This document shows, in pieces, positions 37,590 through 44,612 of a DNA stretch of 53,777 bases. The stretch comes from a virus. The notes beneath the pieces are model-generated. The model made no database searches and was not told where the DNA came from. It saw nothing but the letters and a program-made list of their open reading frames with translations. The position numbers and the translations under genes were made by a program. The DNA is taken from positions 1 through 53,777 of IMG/VR virus record IMGVR_UViG_3300036851_000252. One strand, 5' to 3'. How positions within the stretch are numbered: the first letter of the stretch is position 1; every line of letters starts with the position of its first letter.

Positions 37590-37679
37590 GGATGGTTGGC
37601 AGAGTGGCCGATCGCACTTCTTTGCTAAAGAAGCGACTCCGAAAGGGGTCCGAAGGTTCGAATCCTTCACCATCCGCCA
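37590..37679 (+). tRNA. tRNA-Ser(GCT)
   Basis: Acceptor GGATGGT/ACCATCC, anticodon stem CTTCT/AGAAG with loop TTGCTAA, long variable arm, CCA encoded. Confidence 0.95.
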
Positions 37680-37688
37680 AGATTTAAT

Positions 37689-37764
37689 GACGACGTGGCT
37701 GAGAGGCTTAGGCGGCTCCCTGCAAAGGAGTTCCACGGGGGTTCGAATCCCTCCGTCGTCTCCA
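37689..37764 (+). tRNA. tRNA-Cys(GCA)
   Basis: Acceptor GACGACG/CGTCGTC, anticodon loop CTGCAAA, T loop TTCGAAT, T73 (Cys identity) and CCA encoded. Confidence 0.94.
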
Positions 37765-37771
37765 ATTCGAT

Positions 37772-37849
37772 GGTGGTATGGCGGAGAGGCCAATCGCGAC
37801 AGTTTCATAAGCTGTAAAGTCGCTGGTTCGAATCCAGCTACCACCACCA
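37772..37849 (+). tRNA. tRNA-Met(CAT), elongator or Ile2
   Basis: Acceptor GGTGGTA/TACCACC fully paired, anticodon stem ACAGT/GCTGT with loop TTCATAA, T loop TTCGAAT, A73 and CCA encoded. Sequence alone cannot separate Met from lysidine-modified Ile2. Confidence 0.92.
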
Positions 37850-37868
37850 GATTTATAAGGCATCCGAT

Positions 37869-38126
37869 ATGACAACAGAAATTGAATTTGCTCCGTTGCT
37901 AACGAAACATAACGCCACAATGGATGCTCTCCGGAAGCGCGAGAGCGAAACACTTCAAGAGTTTTGGAATCATGTTAACCCAGCTCTCACAGGCAAGCTA
38001 ACTGGTCCAGATGTGAACTGGACAGAGTTCCACTCTAAGCGAAATGTTCTATTCTCAAAATGGAAAGCTATCAAGGAATTGCAAGTATCAGAAATTCAAA
38101 TCCTGTTGGAGCTGGTTGCCAAATGA
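37869..38126 (+). CDS. Small unknown protein
   Basis: 85 residues, AAGG upstream. Helical: LLTKHNATMDALRKRESETL and FSKWKAIKELQVSEIQILL. Unknown. ATGA overlap with the next gene. Confidence 0.72.
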   Translation: MTTEIEFAPLLTKHNATMDALRKRESETLQEFWNHVNPALTGKLTGPDVNWTEFHSKRNVLFSKWKAIKELQVSEIQILLELVAK

Positions 38127-38518
38127 GCATAATGTCAAAACCAAGAAGTGATTCGCGTGTTCTTTCGTGGATGCTCCTAGAGGGTACCATAGCAATCGCT
38201 AATGATCCAAAGTGTCCTCAAAATGATCATCGTGAGATCTATTTGAACTCTACATATCGATTGATCGAGAGTATCAAGTACGATCAGTTTGCTAGAATGC
38301 ACTACACACAGCTCGACAGCGATGGTGATATGGATATTGAACCTGCCTTTGATAAATGCAAGGGTAAGTTGACACGAGAACAGTGTTGTGATAAGCTTCA
38401 GTCTGTGTTGAAAGACGTCTACAAGGAAACAGCAACCAAGACGGATAAGAAATGGTTAGTTTCAAAGTGCACCAGATTCATCAAAGAGCTGAAGAAGGCG
38501 AAGCAGCATGAAGGTTAA
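38123..38518 (+). CDS. Unknown helical protein
   Basis: 131 residues from ATG 38123 (ATGA overlap, GGAG upstream). SRVLSWMLLEGTIAIANDP, REIYLNSTYRLIESIKYDQF, then Lys-rich C-terminus. Four Cys spread along the chain. Not recognised. Confidence 0.74.
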   Translation: MSIMSKPRSDSRVLSWMLLEGTIAIANDPKCPQNDHREIYLNSTYRLIESIKYDQFARMHYTQLDSDGDMDIEPAFDKCKGKLTREQCCDKLQSVLKDVYKETATKTDKKWLVSKCTRFIKELKKAKQHEG

Positions 38519-38789
38519 ACAACTAATCGAAGCATTACTGAAAGCTGATCCTGAACTGGATGTTTGTACCTTTTCTGATCAAGGAGTCGTAAGATTATCA
38601 GCTCACGATCACGAGGTTGCTGTGTATGAGGGCGAATATGAAACGGATAACTATCCAAAGTTAAATGTTTTATATAGATGTGGACAATATGTTGGCCTTG
38701 GTAATCCAGCAAATTGGGATGATTTAGCCCCCTGCGACGTTGTGAATCCTGTTAAAGAGCTGGTAGATTTTGACGATCTGGAAGATTGA
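38508..38789 (+). CDS. Small acidic protein
   Basis: 93 residues; overlaps the previous gene by 11 bases. MKVKQLIEALLKADPELDVC is a common start in phage and bacterial small proteins of unknown function; then VAVYEGEYETDNYPKLNVLY and an acidic end DFDDLED. Unknown. Confidence 0.74.
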   Translation: MKVKQLIEALLKADPELDVCTFSDQGVVRLSAHDHEVAVYEGEYETDNYPKLNVLYRCGQYVGLGNPANWDDLAPCDVVNPVKELVDFDDLED

Positions 38790-38791
38790 TT

Positions 38792-38865
38792 GCGGAATTG
38801 GCCCATTGGTTGGGTTTCAGCCTTCCAAGCTGACCAAAGGAGTTCGATTCTCCTATTCCGCTCCA
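38792..38865 (+). tRNA. tRNA-Gly(TCC), second copy
   Basis: Acceptor GCGGAAT/ATTCCGC, anticodon stem TCAGC/GCTGA with loop CTTCCAA, T loop TTCGATT, T73 and CCA encoded. Starts two bases after the preceding stop. Confidence 0.93.
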
Positions 38866-38870
38866 AATAT

Positions 38871-38878
38871 CATAAATA
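38871..38878 (+). promoter_or_regulatory. T4-type late promoter (CATAAATA), leaderless spacing
   Basis: CATAAATA ends five bases before an ATG, the same spacing as at 5493 and on the minus strand at 41356. Confidence 0.65.
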
Positions 38879-38883
38879 GTTGT

Positions 38884-39075
38884 ATGAAAGTACTGCAATT
38901 GCTCGAAGGTAACAAAAGACCAAAGATCACATACCGTGAAAATGGTGATGGATCTTGGACAGCTCGCGTTGAAACAGAAGGTGGTGTAACCGCTTTTTCA
39001 CGCAAGAAAAGAGCAGATTTAGAGAAGTTCATCAACGGTCGGTACTTTAGCAAATCTACCAAGTACGACGACTAA
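38884..39075 (+). CDS. Small late protein with integrase-N-like fold
   Basis: 63 residues. N-terminus MKVLQLLEGNKRPK is leader-like, then ITYRENGDGSWTARVETEGG and RKKRADLEKFINGRYF, a beta-beta-beta-helix pattern like AP2/integrase N-terminal DNA-binding domains. Late promoter placed for a leaderless message. Perhaps a DNA-binding protein packaged in the head. Confidence 0.68.
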   Translation: MKVLQLLEGNKRPKITYRENGDGSWTARVETEGGVTAFSRKKRADLEKFINGRYFSKSTKYDD

Positions 39076-39082
39076 GATTTAT

Positions 39083-39167
39083 GGCCTCGTGGGGGAATTG
39101 GTAGACCCGTTGGTCTAAGAAGCCAATGACGAAAGTCGTCTCGGTTCGAGTCCGAGCGAGGCCACCA
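39083..39167 (+). tRNA. tRNA-Leu(AAG)
   Basis: Acceptor GGCCTCG/CGAGGCC, anticodon stem TTGGT/GCCAA with loop CTAAGAA, class II variable arm, A73 and CCA encoded. A34 implies inosine editing. An alternative with a nine-base loop is possible. Confidence 0.82.
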
Positions 39168-39188
39168 AATTCTTGTTGGAAGGTTTAC

Positions 39189-39359
39189 ATGTACGTTTGT
39201 GTATGCTATCGTGTATCAGACGAAGTTCTCAAAGAACACATTGCAAAAGGGTTTACAAAAGAACAATTAGCTGAAAAGCTTCATTGTATGACCAATTGTG
39301 CTTCGTGTGAAGGAACTATCGAAAGCATGATTGAGGAATACAAAGATGGCAATGGTTGA
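39189..39359 (+). CDS. Bfd-like [2Fe-2S] ferredoxin
   Basis: 56 residues from ATG 39189, GGAAGG upstream. MYVCVCYRVSDEVLKEHI and TNCASCEGTIESMI; Cys4, Cys6, Cys37 and Cys40 fit the Bfd (bacterioferritin-associated ferredoxin) ligand set CXC and CXXC. Bfd releases iron from bacterioferritin. A phage copy may free iron for metal enzymes such as the 2OG oxygenase or the radical SAM enzyme; inferred. Confidence 0.75.
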   Translation: MYVCVCYRVSDEVLKEHIAKGFTKEQLAEKLHCMTNCASCEGTIESMIEEYKDGNG

Positions 39360-39564
39360 ACGAATTGTACGTAACGCAATCGTATGCGTACTATGTAAGG
39401 AAGAGATTGAAAGCGTCCATAGGCACGATTTCAAGTGGTGCAAGTGCGGTAAGGTTGCCGTTGATGGTGGTAAGGACTATCGTCGTCGTTGTGGTGAGAG
39501 TTTCAACTATATTGATATTTCTGACGTCTACGAAGAAAACGTCAGAATGTCGTGGGAGGTATGA
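39346..39564 (+). CDS. Small zinc-ribbon protein
   Basis: 72 residues from ATG 39346 (GAGGAA upstream), overlapping the Bfd-like gene by 14 bases. VCVLCKEEIESVHRHDFKWC and KCGKVAVDGGKDYRRRC give CXXC and CXC ligands; a family common in large phages with no known role. Confidence 0.75.
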   Translation: MAMVERIVRNAIVCVLCKEEIESVHRHDFKWCKCGKVAVDGGKDYRRRCGESFNYIDISDVYEENVRMSWEV

Positions 39565-40250
39565 GTATGTTTGATGTTGTACTACCGCTGAAAGAACAAG
39601 CTATGCTGACAACACTGCTCACGCAGCCACATCGATATTACCACAATATCAATCATATCAATGATTTGTTGATTGAGTTGGACGATTGGGCTCCCCGCGC
39701 TGGTTACGCTGACAACGTCAAGAGACTTGTGACATACGGGATTTGGTATCATGATGCCATTTACAACACGTACAGTGCGCCAGGCTCAAACGAGCGGTTG
39801 AGTGCTCGTCTGTTTGAGCAACAGCATCCTGAGTTCGAACCATTCGAGCTCAATTGCGTAGTTGAGATGATTGAGGCTACTGCAAAACATACATCTCAAC
39901 AGGATATGCGCGAAGGCAGCAAAGATCGTTACATCGACATTCATAATGCTGTGATGCTGGATTGTGATCTTGCTGGATTTGGGCATTCGTGGGAAGTCTA
40001 CGAAATGAATGGTGAAAACATTCGCCAAGAGTACTACAAAACCTCCGATGCAGATTTCTACGCCGGCCGTTACCAGTTTTTGATGAAAATGCATCAACGA
40101 ATGAAGTTGTTCGGTTCGATTTACTACACTCGCCATTTCCAGGCGAGGTATGATGCTCAGTCGAAAGAGAATATTGAAAACGACATCATCATAATCGAAG
40201 ACATTTTAGAGATTCCTGCTGAGAAGTCGATTCTGACATGGAAACCGTAA
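39561..40250 (+). CDS. HD-domain phosphohydrolase-like protein
   Basis: 229 residues from ATG 39561, GGGAGG just before. HRYYHNINHI, GIWYHDAIYN and later NERLSARLFEQQHPEF match predicted metal-dependent HD phosphohydrolases (COG4339 type), with the HD at WYHD. DCDLAGFG supplies a further Asp. Substrates may be nucleotides; unknown in phages. Confidence 0.82.
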   Translation: MSMFDVVLPLKEQAMLTTLLTQPHRYYHNINHINDLLIELDDWAPRAGYADNVKRLVTYGIWYHDAIYNTYSAPGSNERLSARLFEQQHPEFEPFELNCVVEMIEATAKHTSQQDMREGSKDRYIDIHNAVMLDCDLAGFGHSWEVYEMNGENIRQEYYKTSDADFYAGRYQFLMKMHQRMKLFGSIYYTRHFQARYDAQSKENIENDIIIIEDILEIPAEKSILTWKP

Positions 40251-40438
40251 TCACAGTTTGGGAAAAGTGGTATGACGATACGTGGAATTTCAATCACATT
40301 TCCGACGGATATGATCCAACGCTGACAGCTCCTGTGCCAATGTGTGAAAACCAAAAGAAGAGTTGGAAACCCTGCAAGTGGCGTTCTAGGAAGGCATCCT
40401 TGATCGACAATGTTGTGATCGAAAACATTACAGGGTAA
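40238..40438 (+). CDS. Small unknown protein
   Basis: 66 residues, starting 13 bases inside the HD gene. Trp-rich start METVITVWEKWYDDTWNFNH and basic stretch KPCKWRSRKAS. No clear ribosome site. Plausible but not certain. Confidence 0.5.
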   Translation: METVITVWEKWYDDTWNFNHISDGYDPTLTAPVPMCENQKKSWKPCKWRSRKASLIDNVVIENITG

Positions 40439-40480
40439 GATGTTTATATCTTACTGACAAGATTTCAAATCGCATAATTT

Positions 40481-40565
40481 GGCCGAGTGGTGGAATTGGT
40501 AGACACACCTGACTCAAAATCAGACGCTTAATCGCGTGTGGGTTCGATTCCCACCTCGGCCACCA
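40481..40565 (+). tRNA. tRNA-Leu(CAA)
   Basis: Acceptor GGCCGAG/CTCGGCC, anticodon loop CTCAAAA, class II variable arm, A73 and CCA encoded. Confidence 0.95.
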
Positions 40566-40567
40566 AA

Positions 40568-41350
40568 TTAAATGAGCGGATCAGTAATTACCAACTGACC
40601 ACCACCAGGTCCATAACGAACCATCAGGTTTGAACCATGCATATCGATGTGGCCTTTTTCTTTAGCGAATATTGGATCTTGGCTCAATCTCTTAATCGCA
40701 TGAAGCGCATACTTCAACAACGGATCCTTGACGCGTGTCATGTCACCTTGCAATGATTGCTGAAGCAATCTAACAAGTGCTGATGTAACGGTGAATGATT
40801 TATCCAATGTTTTAAGCAATGGACCTTGTGGAATTGTGTCCAGTTTGAACATTGGACGACTCTTACGACCTTCAGGAGAAGCTTTGCCTTGTCGATGACC
40901 GAAGTGGTCTCTCAAGTCTGCGTTGACTTCAGATTCAAAATCGTGAAAGGCACGATTGCCTATTGCTAACATAACTTCTGGTTCAACTGCATCTGCTTTT
41001 GTTAGCTTTTCAATTTCAGCGACGTACATGTCTTTGTCATCGTCGTCACGGGTATTGTTGTAGATTCTGATATCGTATACGCGAGGGAAATAAGGATTTG
41101 AAGATGCTAGTTTGCCAACTGTTTTGATGTAGCGCAGATAGCCATCAGTCTCAGCATTGCCCACTACACCTGTTTTGATAACACTGTTAGGATGTTTCTT
41201 GCGTTGAGCTGCCATTCCGTACGAACCTTTGCCCAAGTATTGAAGATTGTCGCTACCTTTTATGCTCTTTTGAGCATGAGTAAGGCGCGCAGGACTTGCG
41301 TAGATGTTCTTCTGGCGAATTTGAGGGTCAATGAGTTCAAACAGCTTCAT
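40568..41350 (-). CDS. Protein-kinase-fold protein, probably packaged
   Basis: 260 residues on the minus strand. Glycine loop LGKGSYGMAAQ (residues 39-49), Lys59 in SVIKTG, catalytic loop HIDMHGSN (Asp236, Asn241) and a metal Asp in ITDPL (Asp257) at the very end. The chain stops right after that, so the C-lobe is circularly short. N-terminus MKLFELIDPQ is leader-like and a late promoter sits exactly five bases upstream, so it is probably injected with DNA to modify host proteins, as T4 Alt does by another chemistry. Confidence 0.8.
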   Translation of the reverse strand: MKLFELIDPQIRQKNIYASPARLTHAQKSIKGSDNLQYLGKGSYGMAAQRKKHPNSVIKTGVVGNAETDGYLRYIKTVGKLASSNPYFPRVYDIRIYNNTRDDDDKDMYVAEIEKLTKADAVEPEVMLAIGNRAFHDFESEVNADLRDHFGHRQGKASPEGRKSRPMFKLDTIPQGPLLKTLDKSFTVTSALVRLLQQSLQGDMTRVKDPLLKYALHAIKRLSQDPIFAKEKGHIDMHGSNLMVRYGPGGGQLVITDPLI

Positions 41351-41355
41351 ACAGT

Positions 41356-41363
41356 TATTTATC
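41356..41363 (-). promoter_or_regulatory. T4-type late promoter, minus strand (GATAAATA)
   Basis: GATAAATA on the minus strand, five bases before the kinase ATG; leaderless spacing. Confidence 0.65.
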
Positions 41364-41365
41364 TG

Positions 41366-41394
41366 TTGATTTCCCCTTTTGTAATGATTTATAT
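41366..41394 (+). promoter_or_regulatory. Sigma70-type promoter for hsp20
   Basis: TTGATT (41366-41371), 17-bp spacer, TTATAT (41389-41394); divergent from the late kinase promoter. Confidence 0.5.
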
Positions 41395-41402
41395 ATACCC
41401 GT

Positions 41403-41522
41403 GCAATGCCTTCGGGATTGCTGGTGGAGGAAGACCGGCGTCAAAACCGGTCGTCCCTTTTACTAAACGGACGCCTGTATAGGGTCCATTTTACAATTCT
41501 TGCTTGCTTAAGGAGATACGGT
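41403..41522 (+). promoter_or_regulatory. Structured 5' leader of the small heat-shock gene
   Basis: GCAATGCC-TTCG-GG-ATTGC hairpin (41403-41421), then GACCGG-8-CCGGTC (41433-41452) followed by GTCCCTTTT like a terminator; CGTCC and GGACG (41452-41472) can form an alternative stem. May be an attenuator or thermosensor. Confidence 0.4.
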
Positions 41523-42053
41523 ATGAGTAATGATGTTGAACGTTTATTCGCGCTTCTGTCGCGCAACACTATTGGTTTCGAAAATCTATTTTACGAGTTT
41601 CTAGCTCGTCCAACAGTAACCTTCCCACACTACAATGTGATTAATGAGAACGATTATTCCTACATTGTAGAAGTTGCAGTTGCTGGGTATGCCGCATCCG
41701 ATATAGATGTGTTCCTGGGATCTAATTATCAAGGTGGTGCCAGAAGGAACATGTTGACTATCAGTACAAAAACACAAGGATCCACTGAACAACAGGAAGA
41801 TCCTAAAACCAAATCACCTCATGCAAATCCGACGTTTGTTCATCGTGGTATTGCTAAAAGAGATTTTAATCTCACCTTTGCACTTCCTGAATACTTCGAA
41901 GTGAAAAGTGCTGAATTCCACAATGGGTTGCTCGTTGTTAGATTGCTGAGAAATACTCCAGCACCTGAGCAACCAAAAAGGATCCCTATCACTCACTGGA
42001 ATAATATCCCAGTGGGAGAATGTCGCCCCGTTGGCCCAGGTATTACAGTGTAG
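41523..42053 (+). CDS. Small heat-shock protein Hsp20 (IbpA-like)
   Basis: 176 residues from ATG 41523, AAGGAGA upstream. NTIGFENLFYEF start, YSYIVEVAVAGYAASDIDV, FVHRGIAKRDFNLTFALPEY and SAEFHNGLLVVRLLR are alpha-crystallin domain landmarks; ends with a PKRIPI (I-x-I type) motif. A holdase chaperone, seen in several T4-like phages, probably helping virion protein folding. Own promoter and structured leader; followed by a terminator. Confidence 0.93.
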   Translation: MSNDVERLFALLSRNTIGFENLFYEFLARPTVTFPHYNVINENDYSYIVEVAVAGYAASDIDVFLGSNYQGGARRNMLTISTKTQGSTEQQEDPKTKSPHANPTFVHRGIAKRDFNLTFALPEYFEVKSAEFHNGLLVVRLLRNTPAPEQPKRIPITHWNNIPVGECRPVGPGITV

Positions 42054-42055
42054 TA

Positions 42056-42087
42056 AAAAGGGCGCTGGAAACAGCGCCCTTTTCTTT
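42056..42087 (+). terminator. Intrinsic terminator
   Basis: AAAAGGGCGCTG-GAAA-CAGCGCCCTTTT then CTTT. Confidence 0.88.
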
Positions 42088-42090
42088 CGA

Positions 42091-42141
42091 TTGGTAACCA
42101 TGTAGAATTCTTGTATAAGTACCCAATATCTATAAGGGTAC
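42091..42141 (+). promoter_or_regulatory. Sigma70-type promoter with GTACCC/GGGTAC palindrome
   Basis: TTGGTA (42091-42096), 17-bp spacer, TATAAG (42114-42119). GTACCC (42119-42124) and GGGTAC (42136-42141) form an operator-like inverted repeat, related to that before rnlA. Confidence 0.55.
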
Positions 42142-42147
42142 ACTACA

Positions 42148-43347
42148 ATGAAGAAAACATACATGAATATCAAAAGCAAGCTAATTGCAAAAATCAACAA
42201 CCTCTATCTTGCAATTAGAAATTACTTCGAACAGCGTTGGGTCAAGCGTCTCGTTCAAGAGCTAACATCAGACATTACAGACGATGCTGCTCGCAGAATT
42301 TACATACAGCTGCTGAACAATAACATCGAACAATTGAGAATTGATAGTTATGGTTCGACCACACATATCATTTCAAACCGTCGTGATCGAATTGCATTTT
42401 TTGCAAAGACCATCAAGAAGGCAATTGAAGTTACACTCCCAATAAGAGGGCTTGTTGGTATTCAACCAATGTCTGGTCCGGTCGGTCTTGTATATGCATT
42501 GCGCTATCGTGAAACAGATCCAACCAACGAATCACCTGTTAAGCACATGACATTGGATGTTATGAGTGAAGCAGTGGCTGCTGATACCCGTAATCTTCAA
42601 GCCTCATATACGATTGAGGCGATGCAAGACATGAAAACACTTCATGGCATTGATGTTGAAAAGGAACTATCAGACGCTCTTGGTATCGAATTCGGTATTG
42701 AAGCTCAAAATGAAATTCTCAAAGATGTAGTACAGTTGGCGGAGAAATCAGGAAATGTAGTTGAGTTGAAACCAAACAGAGTATTGTTTTTAGCTGAAGA
42801 TGCATTGCATATTGCACTTGCAAGAGTCGCAAATGAAATCGCTCGTAAGACACGACGCGGTACTGGCAATTTCATTGTAACAAGTCCTTTGGGTGTTACC
42901 ATACTGCAAACAACACGAGGTCCATGGCAATTCAGACCTGTGAAACAATCTGGCACCTATGTTGGTGGTGTAACCTATGTTGGTGACATTATTGGTGTCA
43001 CACTGGCAGCTGAGCAGGTAATATACAAGGTATATTCGTCACTTTCATCATTGTCCCTGTTTCCTGATAATGCAGGTGTTGATTTCTTAGTTGGATTCAA
43101 AGGTAACAACGGTGAAGTTGATTCTGGTTACTTTTGGGCACCATACATCACTGCAATGACGCGTGGTGTTATGGTAAATCCTAATACATTCCAACCACAG
43201 GTTGGTTTCTACACAAGATATGGTAAAGTATTCACAAAGCCTACTGAAGACCCTGCTTCAAAGGTTTCAGCAAACTATTATGGATTAGTTAAAGTAATTT
43301 CAACCGAATCATCGCAGGCTGAAGAGACTACGGTCAACCCAGCTTGA
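42148..43347 (+). CDS. gp23-like major capsid protein paralogue
   Basis: 399 residues, shorter than T4 gp23 (521). Several gp23 blocks are clear: GIQPMSGPVGLVYALRYR, YTIEAMQDMKTLHGIDVEKEL, RVANEIARKTRRGTGNFIV, and NPNTFQPQVGFYTRYGKVF. The N-terminal about 65 residues are unrelated and basic; a proteolytic site of gp23 type is not obvious. It is driven by a sigma70-type promoter with an operator, beside hsp20, not by a late promoter, so it is perhaps a vertex or accessory capsid protein or an early decoy. The main capsid gene is outside the window. Confidence 0.85.
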   Translation: MKKTYMNIKSKLIAKINNLYLAIRNYFEQRWVKRLVQELTSDITDDAARRIYIQLLNNNIEQLRIDSYGSTTHIISNRRDRIAFFAKTIKKAIEVTLPIRGLVGIQPMSGPVGLVYALRYRETDPTNESPVKHMTLDVMSEAVAADTRNLQASYTIEAMQDMKTLHGIDVEKELSDALGIEFGIEAQNEILKDVVQLAEKSGNVVELKPNRVLFLAEDALHIALARVANEIARKTRRGTGNFIVTSPLGVTILQTTRGPWQFRPVKQSGTYVGGVTYVGDIIGVTLAAEQVIYKVYSSLSSLSLFPDNAGVDFLVGFKGNNGEVDSGYFWAPYITAMTRGVMVNPNTFQPQVGFYTRYGKVFTKPTEDPASKVSANYYGLVKVISTESSQAEETTVNPA

Positions 43348-43386
43348 GGAAGTTCGCGACATGCCGGAGACCTGTAGGAGACGATT

Positions 43387-43524
43387 GTGCAAGCATTCAT
43401 TGATTTTCTAAATCATGGTCTAACGAAAGACGAACGTTTTGCGTTAGGCGTATGTTGCTTCTTAGTGATATACGCTATACTGTGGCATTTAGATAACCAA
43501 ATGAATAAGCACAATCGTCGTTAG
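43387..43524 (+). CDS. Small membrane protein, GTG start
   Basis: 45 residues, TAGGAG eight bases before GTG. LTKDERFALGVCCFLVIYAI with a transmembrane segment and a basic tail NKHNRR. Unknown. Confidence 0.55.
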   Translation: MQAFIDFLNHGLTKDERFALGVCCFLVIYAILWHLDNQMNKHNRR

Positions 43525-43651
43525 TACTACTGATACGAGTAAGCGGCATGCAACACAAACAGACCATAGACGAAGTCTCAGTTAGATGGTCGGGTAGTGG
43601 CTTAGAGGAATGATGATTTAGAAACAGAATCGCGGCTATGAGTTGAATATT

Positions 43652-43984
43652 ATGGAAAGAAAATACAGAGGTTGTAAAATAGAGGCTTTGTTCGATCAGC
43701 CAAGAGGTTGGCGTGCTGCAAAGTGGTCTGAACTTGAATGTGGACAATCTATTGTTGTGGAATCTAAAGATGGATGTGTTCACACACATACGTGTTATCG
43801 AGCTCCCAAGCCAAAGAACATGTCACCGCTTCAGTACTACAAGAAGTACAAGGTAGTGCCTGATCGATATGAATATGTGCATAATGGACGGTATTACTGC
43901 AATCCAGCACATTGCTCGCAATCATGGAAGAACAAGAAGGAACGGGATAAGCATTTGAATGGTGCATACTCCCTGTTAGATTAA
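43652..43984 (+). CDS. Unknown Cys/His-containing protein
   Basis: 110 residues from ATG 43652. YRGCKIEALFDQPRGWRAAK, then SPLQYYKKYKVVPDRYEYVH and YYCNPAHCSQSWKNKKERDK; the CXXXXC with His may bind a metal. Ribosome site weak. Not recognised. Confidence 0.68.
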   Translation: MERKYRGCKIEALFDQPRGWRAAKWSELECGQSIVVESKDGCVHTHTCYRAPKPKNMSPLQYYKKYKVVPDRYEYVHNGRYYCNPAHCSQSWKNKKERDKHLNGAYSLLD

Positions 43985-43985
43985 T

Positions 43986-44222
43986 ATGAGAAAAATTGAA
44001 CTGGCAAGGGATGATCTGGGTGCAAAGGTGTTAGCCGATGGAAAGCCAATTACTATTGGTTGGACCAAAGAACTTATTGAAGATCTTGGTGGTGTGTGCA
44101 ACCTTGATGTTGGCTTAGAGATAGCTTCAGTAATGGAAGAAGTCATGAAGCAAAATACAGATCTCTCTGACGATGAACGGGCAGAAGTAATGCGCCAATT
44201 TTTGCATTTGGAGAAAGAGTAA
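43986..44222 (+). CDS. Small acidic protein
   Basis: 78 residues, ATG one base after the previous stop. KIELARDDLGAKVLADGKPI, then helical acidic end. Shares its stop bases with the next start (TAATG). Unknown. Confidence 0.74.
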   Translation: MRKIELARDDLGAKVLADGKPITIGWTKELIEDLGGVCNLDVGLEIASVMEEVMKQNTDLSDDERAEVMRQFLHLEKE

Positions 44223-44413
44223 TGTGTGCAATTAGCGTAATACACGACTATGGTCGCAGCATTCCAGATACTGAGTGGAATCGCGAGTCACTTGAAGCAT
44301 TCAAGAAGCTCGTGGATGAAGCAAAAAAGTTCGATGAAGCAACAAAGCAACCACATTGTGAAGATCCAGAAAAGTTGAAGTGGGTTGAAGTGGTAGAGAG
44401 CAAACTTGAATGA
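44222..44413 (+). CDS. Small acidic protein
   Basis: 63 residues. CAISVIHDYGRSIPDTEWNR, a pattern seen in short proteins of large phages, then a Lys/Glu helix. ATGA overlap with the next frame. Unknown. Confidence 0.7.
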   Translation: MCAISVIHDYGRSIPDTEWNRESLEAFKKLVDEAKKFDEATKQPHCEDPEKLKWVEVVESKLE

Positions 44414-44589
44414 ACAAGCCATGGATTGTGTTTGAAGTTCATCCATATGGAAAGGACAAAAACGACAAAGTCCATAGCAAGCATGAATTTGAAAGTGACG
44501 CTATTGATACAGCGTAGAAATTGAACAGCAACACTCAACCAGAAGGTCCGCAGTATATTGTTGCTCAACAACGCAACCGCGATAAATAA
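44410..44589 (+). CDS. Small ORF interrupted by in-frame amber (TAG)
   Basis: ATG 44410 gives 35 residues (NKPWIVFEVHPYGKDKNDK...DAIDTA), then TAG at 44515-44517. The same frame continues 23 codons (KLNSNTQPEGPQYIVAQQRN...) to TAA at 44587. The two parts read like one small protein of about 59 residues with a Leu-type codon changed to TAG. It may be a nonsense mutation, readthrough, or a regulatory stop ahead of the release-factor gene. Confidence 0.5.
44581..44588 (+). promoter_or_regulatory. T4-type late promoter (GATAAATA)
   Basis: GATAAATA 24 bases before the release-factor ATG, followed by AAGGAG. Confidence 0.6.
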
Positions 44590-44612
44590 CAGTTTAACAC
44601 AAGGAGACGACG

